Part shown: piece after piece, positions 52,378 through 61,305 of the stretch | Numbering within the stretch: position 1 is the first letter of the stretch | Layout of the letters: every line of letters starts with the position of its first letter | Source of the DNA: Natronomonas moolapensis 8.8.11 | GTDB lineage: Archaea > Halobacteriota > Halobacteria > Halobacteriales > Haloarculaceae | Direction of reading: 5' to 3' | Assembly: GCF_000591055.1 (NCBI RefSeq) | Contig: NC_020388.1 | Location: forward strand, 496,001 to 560,000 | Length of the DNA: 64,000 nucleotides | Notes under the pieces: model-generated | What the model saw: only the letters and a program-made list of their open reading frames with translations | Database searches by the model: none | What the model was told of the DNA's origin: nothing | Position numbers and translations under genes: made by a program

Positions 52378-53619
52378 ATGAGTAAACAGGCCGAGACGCT
52401 CAATGTCGAGCGGATTCGAGAGGACTTCCCGATCCTCGAACGGGAGTTCGACGGTACCCAGCTCGTCTATCTCGACAACGCGGCCACGACCCACACCCCG
52501 GAGCCGGTCGTCGAGACGATCACCGACTACTACCGGACGTACAACGCAAACGTCCACCGCGGCATCCATCAACTGAGCCAGGAGGCCTCGATCGCCTACG
52601 AGGAGGCCCACGACCGCGTCGCCGAGTTCATCGGTGCCTCGGGTGGCCGCGAGGAGATCGTCTTCACGAAGAACACCACCGAATCGATGAACCTCGTCGC
52701 CTACGCGTGGGGCCTCAACGAACTCGGCCCCGGCGACGAGGTCGTGTTGACCGAGATGGAGCATCACGCCTCCCTCGTCACCTGGCAACAGATCGCGAAA
52801 CGGACGGGCGCGGAATGTAAGTACATCCCCATCACCGACGAGGGGCGCCTCGACATGGAGGCGGCCGACGAGTTGATCACCGACGACACGAAGATGGTGT
52901 CAGTCGTCCACGTCTCGAACACGCTGGGGACGATCAACCCCGTCTCCGAGCTCGCCGACGTCGCCCACGACCACGGCGCGTACATCTTCGTCGACGGGGC
53001 CCAGTCGGTTCCGAACCGGCCCGTCGACGTCGAGGCGATCGACGCGGACTTTCTCGCCTTCTCGGGGCACAAAATGGCCGGGCCGACCGGGATCGGCGTC
53101 CTCTACGGGAAGCGTCACATCCTGGAGGGGATGGAGCCGTACCTCTACGGCGGGGAGATGATCCTGAAAGTCGACTTCGAGGACTCGACGTGGAACGAGT
53201 TGCCCTGGAAGTACGAGGCCGGCACGCCCGTCATCTGTCAGGGGATCGCCCTCGCTTCGGCCTGTGATTATCTCGACGACATCGGTATGGAACGGATCGA
53301 ACGCCACGAGGCCGAGCTCGCCGCCTACGCCTACGATAGACTGCGCGAACACGACGACGTCGAGGTGTATGGCCCCCCCGGTGACGACCGCGGCGGGTTG
53401 GTCGCGTTCAACCTCGAGGGCGTCCACGCCCACGACCTCTCGAGCATCCTCAACGACAGCGCGGTGGCGGTCCGAGCCGGCGACCACTGCACCCAACCGC
53501 TCCACGACGTGCTCGGCGCAACCGCGTCGGCGCGGGCCTCCTTTTATATATACAACACGAGAGCGGAGGTCGACAGACTCGTCGAGGCGGTCGACGACGC
53601 CAGGCAGTTGTTCGCGTAA
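52378..53619 (+). CDS. sufS: Cysteine desulfurase SufS
   Basis: A 413-aa PLP enzyme that takes sulfur from cysteine for Fe-S clusters. The start MSKQAETLNVERIREDFPIL and YLDNAATTHTPEPVVETITD are typical. PLP-Lys is in FLAFSGHKMAGPTG, the persulfide Cys in RAGDHCTQPLHDVLG. The end RASFYIYNTRAEVDRLVEAV matches group II desulfurases. A GTG directly before the ATG is also possible. The stop begins a tandem repeat that leads to sufU, its sulfur acceptor. Confidence 0.96.
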   Translation: MSKQAETLNVERIREDFPILEREFDGTQLVYLDNAATTHTPEPVVETITDYYRTYNANVHRGIHQLSQEASIAYEEAHDRVAEFIGASGGREEIVFTKNTTESMNLVAYAWGLNELGPGDEVVLTEMEHHASLVTWQQIAKRTGAECKYIPITDEGRLDMEAADELITDDTKMVSVVHVSNTLGTINPVSELADVAHDHGAYIFVDGAQSVPNRPVDVEAIDADFLAFSGHKMAGPTGIGVLYGKRHILEGMEPYLYGGEMILKVDFEDSTWNELPWKYEAGTPVICQGIALASACDYLDDIGMERIERHEAELAAYAYDRLREHDDVEVYGPPGDDRGGLVAFNLEGVHAHDLSSILNDSAVAVRAGDHCTQPLHDVLGATASARASFYIYNTRAEVDRLVEAVDDARQLFA

Positions 53620-53719
53620 ATACCCCGGCGATCGGATAGGTTCGCCGTCTGATCGACATATAAATACCCCGGCGATCGGATAGGTTCGCCGTCTGATCGA
53701 TATATAAATACCCCGGCGA
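53617..53719 (+). repeat. 44-bp tandem repeats with TATA boxes before sufU
   Basis: Two full units (53617-53660, 53661-53704; one mismatch, c/t at the end) and 15 bases of a third. The first unit begins with the sufS stop TAA. Each junction forms a TATA-like catataaata or tatataaata (about 53656-53665 and 53700-53709). The last one lies about 55 bp before the sufU ATG, so it can serve as a promoter; the others are spare or tandem promoters. Confidence 0.85.
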
Positions 53720-53761
53720 CCGGTGGGCTTTTGCGTTTCACACCCGTTTTCAACGATAACG

Positions 53762-54181
53762 ATGGGACTCGGATCCGATATGTACCGGCAGCAGATCCTC
53801 GATCACTACAAGAACCCCCGCAACTACGGGGAACTCGAGGATCCCGACATCGAACACGTCGGCGAGAACCCGATGTGTGGCGACACGATCAAGATGTTCG
53901 TACAGCTCGAGGACGACGGTGACACGATCGAACGCGTGCGCTTCGTCGGTGACGGATGTGCGATCAGCCAGGCTTCCGCGAGTATGCTCTCGGGGGAGTT
54001 GCAGGGAAAGTCACTTGACACCGTCGAAGAGATGGACAGAGACGACGTCGTCGAGATGCTCGGCGTCGAACTCAGCCCGATGCGGATCAAATGCGCCGTT
54101 CTCGCGGAGAAGGTGGCCCAAGACGGTATTGCACTCCACAACGGCGAGGAGATCGACATCGAAAAGACCCAGACCGAGTAG
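53762..54181 (+). CDS. sufU: Fe-S scaffold SufU/IscU
   Basis: A 139-aa U-type scaffold. It starts MGLGSDMYRQQILDHYKNPR and has the three cluster Cys in GENPMCGDTIKMF, FVGDGCAISQASASM and RIKCAVLAEKVAQ. It receives sulfur from SufS upstream. The SufU-type length between the second and third Cys is seen. ATG 53762 is the family start; an upstream GTG at 53723 would add 13 residues. Confidence 0.95.
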   Translation: MGLGSDMYRQQILDHYKNPRNYGELEDPDIEHVGENPMCGDTIKMFVQLEDDGDTIERVRFVGDGCAISQASASMLSGELQGKSLDTVEEMDRDDVVEMLGVELSPMRIKCAVLAEKVAQDGIALHNGEEIDIEKTQTE

Positions 54182-54205
54182 CGCCTCCCGGCTCGAATTG
54201 ACCGC

Positions 54206-55102
54206 ATGGACGTCCTCGTCTTCGGCGCCGGCAGCCTCGGTAGCCTCCTCGGCGGCCTCCTCGCCCGCGAGCACGAAGTGACTCTCGTCGGCCGGGACCC
54301 GCATATGCGCGCCATCGACGAGGGCGGTCTCCACATCACGGGTGACGCCGAGGCGACAGTCCGCCCGACGGCCCGCCTCGACGCCCCCGAATCGGCCGAG
54401 TTGGCCGTCGTCTGCGTGAAGTCCTTCGACACCGGGGCGGCCGCCACCGCGCTCGCCGACTGCGCGCTCGACGCCTGTCTGTCCGTTCAAAACGGGATGG
54501 GCAACGAGGCGGTTCTCGCCGACCGACTCGAGTGTCCCGTCCTCGCCGGCACCTGCACGTACGGCGCCGTCCGACCCGAGCCCGGAACGGTCCGCTGTAC
54601 CGGGATCGGCGAGCTCACGATCGGGCCGCCGGAGGGCGGTACGAGCGCCCTCGTCGAGCGCGTCGGGCAGGTCTTCGAGGCGGCGTCGGTCGCCACGGCG
54701 GTCGTCGACGACATGCCGGCCCGACTCGTCGAGAAACTGGCCGTCAACGCCGGTATCAACGCGACGACCGCCCTCGCGCGCCTCGAAAACGGGGCCGTCA
54801 TCGGGGGCGACGCCGGGGCGCTCGCAGGGGCCGCCGCACGGGAGGCGGCCGCGGTCGCCCGCGCCGAGGGGATCGACCTGTCCGATCGGGCGGCCGAGCG
54901 GGCGCTGGAGTCGGTCGCCGCCGACACGGCGGCGAACACCTCCTCGATGCACCAAGATCTCCTCGCCGGCCGTCGCACGGAGGTCGACGCGATCAACGGC
55001 TACGTCGTAGGCCGGGCCGACGAACTCGGCGTCGACGCACCCGTCAACCGGACGTTCGCCCGGCTTCTCCGCGCCTGGGAGGCCGGACAGGGCCTCCGGT
55101 AG
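54206..55102 (+). CDS. panE: 2-dehydropantoate 2-reductase
   Basis: A 298-aa NADPH enzyme that reduces ketopantoate to pantoate for CoA synthesis. Rossmann motif VFGAGSLGSLLGGLLARE (5-22), the catalytic Lys in RLVEKLAVNAGINATTALAR, and SSMHQDLLAGRRTEVDAING near the end are typical. It starts 24 bp after sufU. Another CoA enzyme (DPCK) lies 13 kb away, not linked. Confidence 0.93.
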   Translation: MDVLVFGAGSLGSLLGGLLAREHEVTLVGRDPHMRAIDEGGLHITGDAEATVRPTARLDAPESAELAVVCVKSFDTGAAATALADCALDACLSVQNGMGNEAVLADRLECPVLAGTCTYGAVRPEPGTVRCTGIGELTIGPPEGGTSALVERVGQVFEAASVATAVVDDMPARLVEKLAVNAGINATTALARLENGAVIGGDAGALAGAAAREAAAVARAEGIDLSDRAAERALESVAADTAANTSSMHQDLLAGRRTEVDAINGYVVGRADELGVDAPVNRTFARLLRAWEAGQGLR

Positions 55103-55186
55103 CGGGCGTCTGGAGGCGTGCGTGCCTCGGCCGTCGCCCGGGCGTTCGGTGACCACGCTTAATTCGCTGGGCGACGATCCATCGGT

Positions 55187-56866
55187 ATGCTCCACGCCAC
55201 TGGGCCACTCTTGACCGTCGAGCTGGACGACTCGACGACCGTCGAGACGGATATCGAGGACGCCGCACGCCGGTACATCGGTGGCCGCGGCCTCGCGACG
55301 AAACTGGCCCACGACCGCACCCCGTTCGACGCCGACCCTCTCGGTCCCGAGAACCGCCTCGTGTTCACCACGGGACCGATGCAGGTCTCGACGATGAGTT
55401 TCACCGGCCGGACGAACTGTACGGCGGTCTCGCCGCTGACGGACGGCCTCTGCTCGTCGAACGCCGGCGGCTTCCTCTCGAGACACGTCGCCGATACGGG
55501 CTACAGCGCGATCGAGTTCGTCGGGGCGGCCGACGAACTCACCGTCGTCCACGTCACCGACGAGGGCGTCACCTTCGAGGCGGTCCCCGGCCTCGAGGGC
55601 GCGCCCGTCCCCGAGACAGCCGCCTATCTCGACGACGAACACGGCATCGGGAGCGACCGGACGGCGATCGTCGGCCCCGCTGGCGAGAACGAGGTCCGCT
55701 TCGCCTCGATCATGACGACCGAGGAGCGCGCGTTCGGCCGGGGCGGTCTCGGCGCAGTCCTCGGCTCGAAGAACGTCAAGGCACTCACCGTCGGCGGCGA
55801 CTCCCGGCCCGACCTCGAGCTTCCGGGGACGGCCGACGAGATCCACCGCGAGGCCGCCACCGACGACCACATCATGAAACGACAGGGGACCGTCTCGGTG
55901 CTGTCGTTGGCCAACGAGATGGACGGCCTGCCGTCGTATTATTTCTCTGAGCGGTCCTTCGAGGGAGCCGACGGGATCGACGGCGAGGCCGTCGAAGAAA
56001 AGAAGTATAAAAAAGGAACCTGCTCAGCGTGTGCGTTCGCCTGTAAGCTACCGACCCGCGACGAGGCCCGCGGCGTCGAGACCGAAGGTCCCGAATTCGA
56101 GGTCGCGATGGCGTTCGGTTCCAACGCCGGTGTCGACGACATCGTCGACGTGATGATCTCGAACGAACTGTGTGACCGTTACGGTCTCGATGCGATCTCG
56201 ACGGGAAACACGATCGCCGCCTACCTCGAAAGCGAGGAGGCGTTCGGCGACACCGAACTGATTCACGAACTCGTCGAAAAGATCGCCCGTCGCGAGGGGA
56301 TCGGCGACACCCTCGCGGGGGGCATCCACCGGGTTCACGGGGAGTTGGGCGTCGACGACTGGACGGTGAAGGGACTGGACTTCGCGGCCCACGAGGGGCG
56401 GCTTCTCCACGGCCAAGCACTGTCGTATGCGGTCGCGAACCGCGGCGCGGACCACATGTACGCGACGTTTTATTCGGTCGAGTACCCTCTCGTCGACGCC
56501 GCGGAGGCGATGGACCCGGCCGGGATGGCCGGCAAGGCCGAACGCCTCGTCGAACGCGAGAACCTGATGGCGCTGAACGACAGCGGCGTCGTCTGTAAGT
56601 TCTCCCGGGATTACATGACGCCCGAGCGCTACGAAATGCTGTTCGGGGCCGACTTCGAGGACCTGCTCGCGGTCGGCGCGCGAACCGTCACCCTCGAACG
56701 GCACTTCAACAACCGCCGGGGGTTCGACCGCGGCGACGATGCGCTCCCCTACGACATCCCCGACCTCGAGCGCGGCCTCGAGGAGTACTACGAGGCCCGC
56801 GGGTGGATCGACGGCGTCGTCCCCGAAGAGGCGCTCCCCGAGGACGCCGCCGAGCCGGCGGCCTGA
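55187..56866 (+). CDS. Aldehyde ferredoxin oxidoreductase (tungsten)
   Basis: A 559-aa AOR-family enzyme that oxidises aldehydes to acids with W-bispterin and a [4Fe-4S] cluster, passing electrons to ferredoxin. Marks are RYIGGRGLATKLAHDRTPFD, GRGGLGAVLGSKNVKALTVG, cluster Cys in GTCSACAFACKLP, and SGVVCKFSRDYMTPERYEML for the last ligand. It is somewhat shorter than the roughly 600-aa archaeal forms. A TATA-like cttaattcg 25-30 bp before the ATG supports the start. Confidence 0.93.
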   Translation: MLHATGPLLTVELDDSTTVETDIEDAARRYIGGRGLATKLAHDRTPFDADPLGPENRLVFTTGPMQVSTMSFTGRTNCTAVSPLTDGLCSSNAGGFLSRHVADTGYSAIEFVGAADELTVVHVTDEGVTFEAVPGLEGAPVPETAAYLDDEHGIGSDRTAIVGPAGENEVRFASIMTTEERAFGRGGLGAVLGSKNVKALTVGGDSRPDLELPGTADEIHREAATDDHIMKRQGTVSVLSLANEMDGLPSYYFSERSFEGADGIDGEAVEEKKYKKGTCSACAFACKLPTRDEARGVETEGPEFEVAMAFGSNAGVDDIVDVMISNELCDRYGLDAISTGNTIAAYLESEEAFGDTELIHELVEKIARREGIGDTLAGGIHRVHGELGVDDWTVKGLDFAAHEGRLLHGQALSYAVANRGADHMYATFYSVEYPLVDAAEAMDPAGMAGKAERLVERENLMALNDSGVVCKFSRDYMTPERYEMLFGADFEDLLAVGARTVTLERHFNNRRGFDRGDDALPYDIPDLERGLEEYYEARGWIDGVVPEEALPEDAAEPAA

Positions 56867-57010
56867 GCGTTCACCGCAGTCCGGGCTTTCTCACGTGGCG
56901 TCCGCTAGGCCCCTGGATCGTACACGGGCCAGCCGACCTCTCGGTCGAAGACCCCCGCCGGGCCGGCTGATCGGGAGACGAAACGCAACCGCAAAAAAAA
57001 CGCTCTGACG

Positions 57011-57370
57011 TCAGAACGGCGCTTCGGGGCCCTCGTCGTCGTCGCCGCCCCCCTCGCCGGGGAAGGACGGCGAAACCTGTCCGCCGGACATGCCCTCGCT
57101 GCCGCCGTCCATGCCGGTATCAGCGTGGACGGTATCAATCTCGGGGATCTCTTGGGTCATGCGGCTCTTGATGGCCTGGATCGTCATCGGGGAGATGCCG
57201 CAGCCCGAACACGCGCCGCCGAGCATGATCCTCACCTCACCGGCCTCGCGGTCGAGGTCTTGGATCGCCGCGCTGCCGCCGTGCATCTGGATCTGCGGGA
57301 AGTTTCGGCGCAGGAAGTTGCTGATTCGCTCGCGGAGTTCGTCGTCGGTGTCGGCCGTCTCAGTGCTCAT
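57011..57370 (-). CDS. NifU-domain Fe-S carrier
   Basis: A 119-aa protein with one NifU C-terminal domain: FLRRNFPQIQMHGGSAAIQD and the cluster pair in MLGGACSGCGISPMTIQAIK. The last 40 residues are Gly/Asp rich (GGSEGMSGGQVSPSFPGEGG). Such proteins carry [4Fe-4S] clusters to client enzymes. It lies 2.8 kb from sufU and is convergent with the aldehyde oxidoreductase, a cluster enzyme. Confidence 0.92.
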   Translation of the reverse strand: MSTETADTDDELRERISNFLRRNFPQIQMHGGSAAIQDLDREAGEVRIMLGGACSGCGISPMTIQAIKSRMTQEIPEIDTVHADTGMDGGSEGMSGGQVSPSFPGEGGGDDDEGPEAPF

Positions 57371-57439
57371 AGTCTCCGGTACGTAGCGCAGCCGTATGAA
57401 GATTTGCCTCCGGAGCAGGCCCAGCCGAGTCGGCTCAGG

Positions 57440-58720
57440 TCACGTCCCGTGTTGCCAGCTGTTCATGTACGCCGACTGTTCGTCGCTCAGCGCGTCGATC
57501 CCGATTCCCTCGGCGTCGAGTTTGATCTCGGCGACCTCCCGGTCGAGTTCGTCCGGGACCTCGTGGACGCCGGCGTCGTACGAATCGGCGTTTTCGACCA
57601 TCTCCCGGACGCAGACCGCCTGGACGCCGAAGCTCTGGTCCATCACCTCGACGGGGTGGCCCATCGCGACCGGTGAGGCGAGGTTGACCAGACGCCCCTC
57701 CGCGAGGACGTTGATCCGGCGGCCGTCCTCCATCTCGAACTCCTCGACGCCGTCGCGGACCTCGCGGCGGGCGACGGCCAGGTCGTCGAGCGAATCGAGG
57801 TCGATCTCGACGTTGAAATGGCCGGCGTTCGCGAGGACGACGCCGTCGGCCATCCGCTCGAAGTGCTCGCCGACGATCACGTCGCGGTTGCCCGTCGTCG
57901 TCACGAAGACGTCACCCTTCTCTGCGGCCTCGGCCATCGGGCAGACCTCGTAGCCCTCCATGTGGGCTTCCAGGGCGCGGCGGGGTTCGACCTCAGTGAC
58001 GATCACGTGGGCGTTCTGCCCCTTCGCCTTCTTGGCGACGCCCTTCCCGCAGTAGCCGTAGCCGGCGACGACGACGGTCTTGCCGGCGAACGAGAGGTTC
58101 GTCGTCATCGCGACGTTCGACAGCGAGGCCTCGCCGGTGCCGTGGACGTTGTCGAAAAGCCGCTTCATCGGCGTGTCGTTGACGGCGAACATCGGGTAGC
58201 GCAACTCGCCGTCGCTGTCCATCGCGCGCAGGCGGTGGACGCCCGTCGTCGTCTCCTCACAGCCTCCGAGGATCGAGTCGATCAACTCGGGGTACTCGTC
58301 GTGGATCGCCATCACGAGGTCGCCGCCGTCATCGACGGTGACCGTCGGCCCGTGATCCAGCGTGGCCTCGATGGCGGCGTAGTACGCCTCGTCGTCAACC
58401 TCCCGTTCGGCGTAGGAGGTGATCGCATCGTGGGCGTCGAGCGCCGCCGAGACGTCGTCGTGGGTCGACAGCGGATTACAGCCGGTGATGGCGACCTCCG
58501 CGCCGGCCTCCGCGATGACCTCCGTCAGGACCGCTGTCTTCGCCTCGACGTGCATCGCCATGGCGACCGTCTGGCCCTCGAGCGGACGTTCCTCGCCGAA
58601 CGTCTCGGCGATCGAGGTCATAATCGGCATGTGCTGGCGGGCCCACTCGATCTTCTTCCGGCCGGATTCACGCGCCCCGGACGGATCCGCCAGTCGGTCG
58701 GTGATCGTCGGATGGCTCAT
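57440..58720 (-). CDS. ahcY: Adenosylhomocysteinase
   Basis: A 426-aa NAD-dependent enzyme that splits S-adenosylhomocysteine to adenosine and homocysteine, clearing methylation by-product. Marks are AITGCNPLSTHDDVSAALDA, FAVNDTPMKRLFDNVHGTGE, VVVAGYGYCGKGVAKKAKGQ (NAD loop) and GNRDVIVGEHFERMADGVVL with NAGHFNVEIDLDSL. The start ATG 58720 gives MSHPTITDRL; the longer frame is not supported. It is full length. Confidence 0.96.
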   Translation of the reverse strand: MSHPTITDRLADPSGARESGRKKIEWARQHMPIMTSIAETFGEERPLEGQTVAMAMHVEAKTAVLTEVIAEAGAEVAITGCNPLSTHDDVSAALDAHDAITSYAEREVDDEAYYAAIEATLDHGPTVTVDDGGDLVMAIHDEYPELIDSILGGCEETTTGVHRLRAMDSDGELRYPMFAVNDTPMKRLFDNVHGTGEASLSNVAMTTNLSFAGKTVVVAGYGYCGKGVAKKAKGQNAHVIVTEVEPRRALEAHMEGYEVCPMAEAAEKGDVFVTTTGNRDVIVGEHFERMADGVVLANAGHFNVEIDLDSLDDLAVARREVRDGVEEFEMEDGRRINVLAEGRLVNLASPVAMGHPVEVMDQSFGVQAVCVREMVENADSYDAGVHEVPDELDREVAEIKLDAEGIGIDALSDEQSAYMNSWQHGT

Positions 58721-58802
58721 ACCTGTTGTGAGGGGCGAGCGCCGGAAAACGCTACCGAACGGCGGACGACGCGTCCGGTTCGGCCGGAGGGAGCCGCGTC
58801 GG

Positions 58803-59762
58803 TTAGCGACCCGGCGGACCGTTCCCCGGACCGGCGTCGCTGTTTCCGGGGGCGGTGCCGCTGTTCCCGGGGCCGCCCCCCGTCGACGCCTCCCCGTCGT
58901 CTCGATCCGCCCCCTCGACGCGCTCGTCAGCCCAGTCGTTGCCGTCGGATTCGTCGGCGTCGTCGCTCCCGTCGCTCTCGGCATCGCCGTCCTCGCTGCC
59001 GTCGTCGCTTCCGGGACCGGCGTGATCAGGCGGTCCGCCGTCGCCGCCGGGTCCGGCGTGTGCGGGTGGTCCGACTCGCCCGTCCGCTTCGGTTCCGTTC
59101 GCCGACTCGGTTCGGTCCTCGGCTGTCGCGTTCCCCGGACCCGCGTGTGCCGGCGGGTTACCGGGGTTGTTCGAGGTCGCGAACTCGGCGACGCGCTGGC
59201 CGACGGTCCCGTCGTCGACGTTCGAGAGCCCCCGAACGAACGCCACCACCTGGAACCCGAACGGCTGCTCCGTCCCGCGCTCGGCTATCGGACCGCTGTC
59301 GCTCTCGGAGCCGGCCGGAAGCGTCTCCCGCGTCGTCGCGGTCCGGTCGCCGACGGTCGCCCGAATCGTCACGTTCAGCCGCTCCTCGGGCGTCGGGGGT
59401 TCGACGGTACCGTCTTCCTCGGTGATGTACGTGCCGGCACCCGCGTACGCGTCGGCCCCGGCATCGACGCTCGCGTCCCCGGAAGCGGGGTCGTCGCCGT
59501 CGTCCGCCGTCTCGTTGCCGTCATCCGCCGTCTGGTTGTCGAGCGGGGCGTCTCTGTCGTCGACCAGCACGTTCACGGTGGCGTTCGCCACGCCCTCGCC
59601 ATTGTCGGTCACGGTCACGAGGACGCCGTCGTCCACCGAAGCGTCGACGGCCAGGCTCCCGTTCGACGATTTCGCGTCGGCGACCGCCAGCCCGGGTCCG
59701 ATCACCGACAGCGCCAGCAGCGCCGACAGCGCGACGGCGACCAGCCGTGTGTTTCGCTTCAT
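58803..59762 (-). CDS. Secreted acidic repeat protein
   Basis: A 319-aa protein with a Sec signal peptide (RLVAVALSALLALSVIGPGL, cleavage near AVADA). The middle has a beta-sandwich-like part (NGSLAVDASVDDGVLVTVTD). From about residue 190 it is low-complexity: repeats of PPAHAGPG and PPDHAGPG, and then Asp/Glu/Ser and Gly/Pro/Asn runs (GGGPGNSGTAPGNSDAGPGN). No anchor or LPxTG-like end is seen. It is probably a cell-surface or released protein; function unknown. Confidence 0.75.
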   Translation of the reverse strand: MKRNTRLVAVALSALLALSVIGPGLAVADAKSSNGSLAVDASVDDGVLVTVTDNGEGVANATVNVLVDDRDAPLDNQTADDGNETADDGDDPASGDASVDAGADAYAGAGTYITEEDGTVEPPTPEERLNVTIRATVGDRTATTRETLPAGSESDSGPIAERGTEQPFGFQVVAFVRGLSNVDDGTVGQRVAEFATSNNPGNPPAHAGPGNATAEDRTESANGTEADGRVGPPAHAGPGGDGGPPDHAGPGSDDGSEDGDAESDGSDDADESDGNDWADERVEGADRDDGEASTGGGPGNSGTAPGNSDAGPGNGPPGR

Positions 59763-59888
59763 GTTCGCCCGGCGCTACGCCGAGGACCAGATTAAACCGG
59801 GGCGCTCGTTCAGTCGGTTCACGCCGTTCGCCGGACGTCCGAGCCGAACGCAGGACGCGCGATATCGTTTATAATTGTCTCTGAGTGT

Positions 59889-61187
59889 TCATTCGTCCGA
59901 CTCGGCGCGTTCGATCAGCGACTTCGCGCGTCGTTCGGCCTCGCGCGTCACCGCCGCCTCGTCGAGTGTCAACAGCTCCCGGTCGCGGACGACGACCTCG
60001 CCGTCGACGACGGTGTGTCGGACGTCCGACCCCCGGACGGCGTAGGCGAGGTGGCTGAGGAGGTCGTGAACGGGCGTGAGGTGTGGCTCGTCGAGGTCGA
60101 CGACGACGAGGTCCGCGAGCGCGCCCGCCTCGATCCGCCCCGCCTCGAAGCCGAGCACGTCCGCCCCGCCCTCCGTCGCCGCCCGGACGACGTCGGGTGC
60201 GGCGACCGCCGCCGCGTCGTCAGCTTCGAGTTTGCCGACCATCGCGGCGTCTCGCAACTCGTCGAAGACGTCGAGGTCGTTGTTCGAGGCCGCGCCGTCG
60301 GTGCCGATCCCGACGGTCACGCCCGCATCGAGCATCGCCTGCACCGGGGCGATCCCGCTCGCGAGTTTCATGTTCGAAGCCGGGCAGTGGGCGACGCCGA
60401 CGCCGCGCTCGGCGAGCAGTTCGATCTCGGCCGCGTCGACGTGGACGCCGTGGGCGATGAAATCCCCGGCCTCGAGCAGCCCGAGGTCGTCGGCGTGTTC
60501 GAGCGGCCGGACGCCGTGCGCCTCGACGATGGGGTTGACCTCGTCCGCGGTTTCGTTGGCGTGGTAGTGCAGCGGCACCCCGGCCTCGCGGGCCCGTGGG
60601 GCGTACTCCTCGAGGAGGTCGGCGTCGACGGTCGTCAACGAGTGCGGCATCAGCGCGCTCCGTATCCGACCCGCCGCCGCGCCGTCGAGTTCGCGAGCGA
60701 CCGAGAGCCCCTCCTCGAAGTCCGCTCGCGCCTCGGCTTCGTCCTTGCCGACGGTCACGATTCCGTGGCCGACGCGCGCGCGGAGTCCGGCTTCGGCGAG
60801 GACCGCCGCCGCCGCCGGCACCTCGAAGTACATGTCGCCGAGCGCGGTCACGCCGTTTTTCAGCAGTTCCGCCGCGCCGAGGCGGGCCCCGGCGACGATG
60901 TCCTCCGGTTCGAGGGCGGCCTCGACCGGCCAGATGTCGTCCCGGAGCCACACGTCGAGGGGCTTGTCGTCAGCATACCCACGAAGCAGCGTCATCGCGG
61001 CGTGGCAGTGGGCGTTGACGAGGCCGGGGACGACGAGACACCCCTCGGCGTCGAGCGTTTCGTCGCCACGTGCGGTGTCGCCGGTTTCGAGGATCCGCCC
61101 GCGCTCGCGGTCGGCGAGGACGTCCGCCTCCCGGACCGTCATATCGGGGAACAACACCCGCCCGCCGGCGATCTGTAGCGCGCTCAT
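59889..61187 (-). CDS. mtaD: SAH/MTA-type deaminase (amidohydrolase)
   Basis: A 432-aa metal-dependent amidohydrolase. Metal and catalytic residues are visible in VPGLVNAHCHAAMTLLRGYA (HxH), LHYHANETADEV, IAHGVHVDAAEIELLAE and VGIGTDGAASNNDLDVFDEL. This matches 5-methylthioadenosine / S-adenosylhomocysteine deaminases, which in archaea also act on 5'-deoxyadenosine. It lies one gene from ahcY, and both handle SAM-derived nucleosides. Start ATG 61187 gives MSALQIAGGRVLFPD; the frame beyond is not part of the family. Confidence 0.88.
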   Translation of the reverse strand: MSALQIAGGRVLFPDMTVREADVLADRERGRILETGDTARGDETLDAEGCLVVPGLVNAHCHAAMTLLRGYADDKPLDVWLRDDIWPVEAALEPEDIVAGARLGAAELLKNGVTALGDMYFEVPAAAAVLAEAGLRARVGHGIVTVGKDEAEARADFEEGLSVARELDGAAAGRIRSALMPHSLTTVDADLLEEYAPRAREAGVPLHYHANETADEVNPIVEAHGVRPLEHADDLGLLEAGDFIAHGVHVDAAEIELLAERGVGVAHCPASNMKLASGIAPVQAMLDAGVTVGIGTDGAASNNDLDVFDELRDAAMVGKLEADDAAAVAAPDVVRAATEGGADVLGFEAGRIEAGALADLVVVDLDEPHLTPVHDLLSHLAYAVRGSDVRHTVVDGEVVVRDRELLTLDEAAVTREAERRAKSLIERAESDE

Positions 61188-61305
61188 ACGGACACGTTCG
61201 GTGGCGGTCGGGTTGAAACCCTCGGACGCGCCGCCCCGGGTCGGGCGATCGGACCCTGCATCTGCCCGACCGAAGCTACTTGATCGAGCCGGACGAGGTC
61301 GCGGC

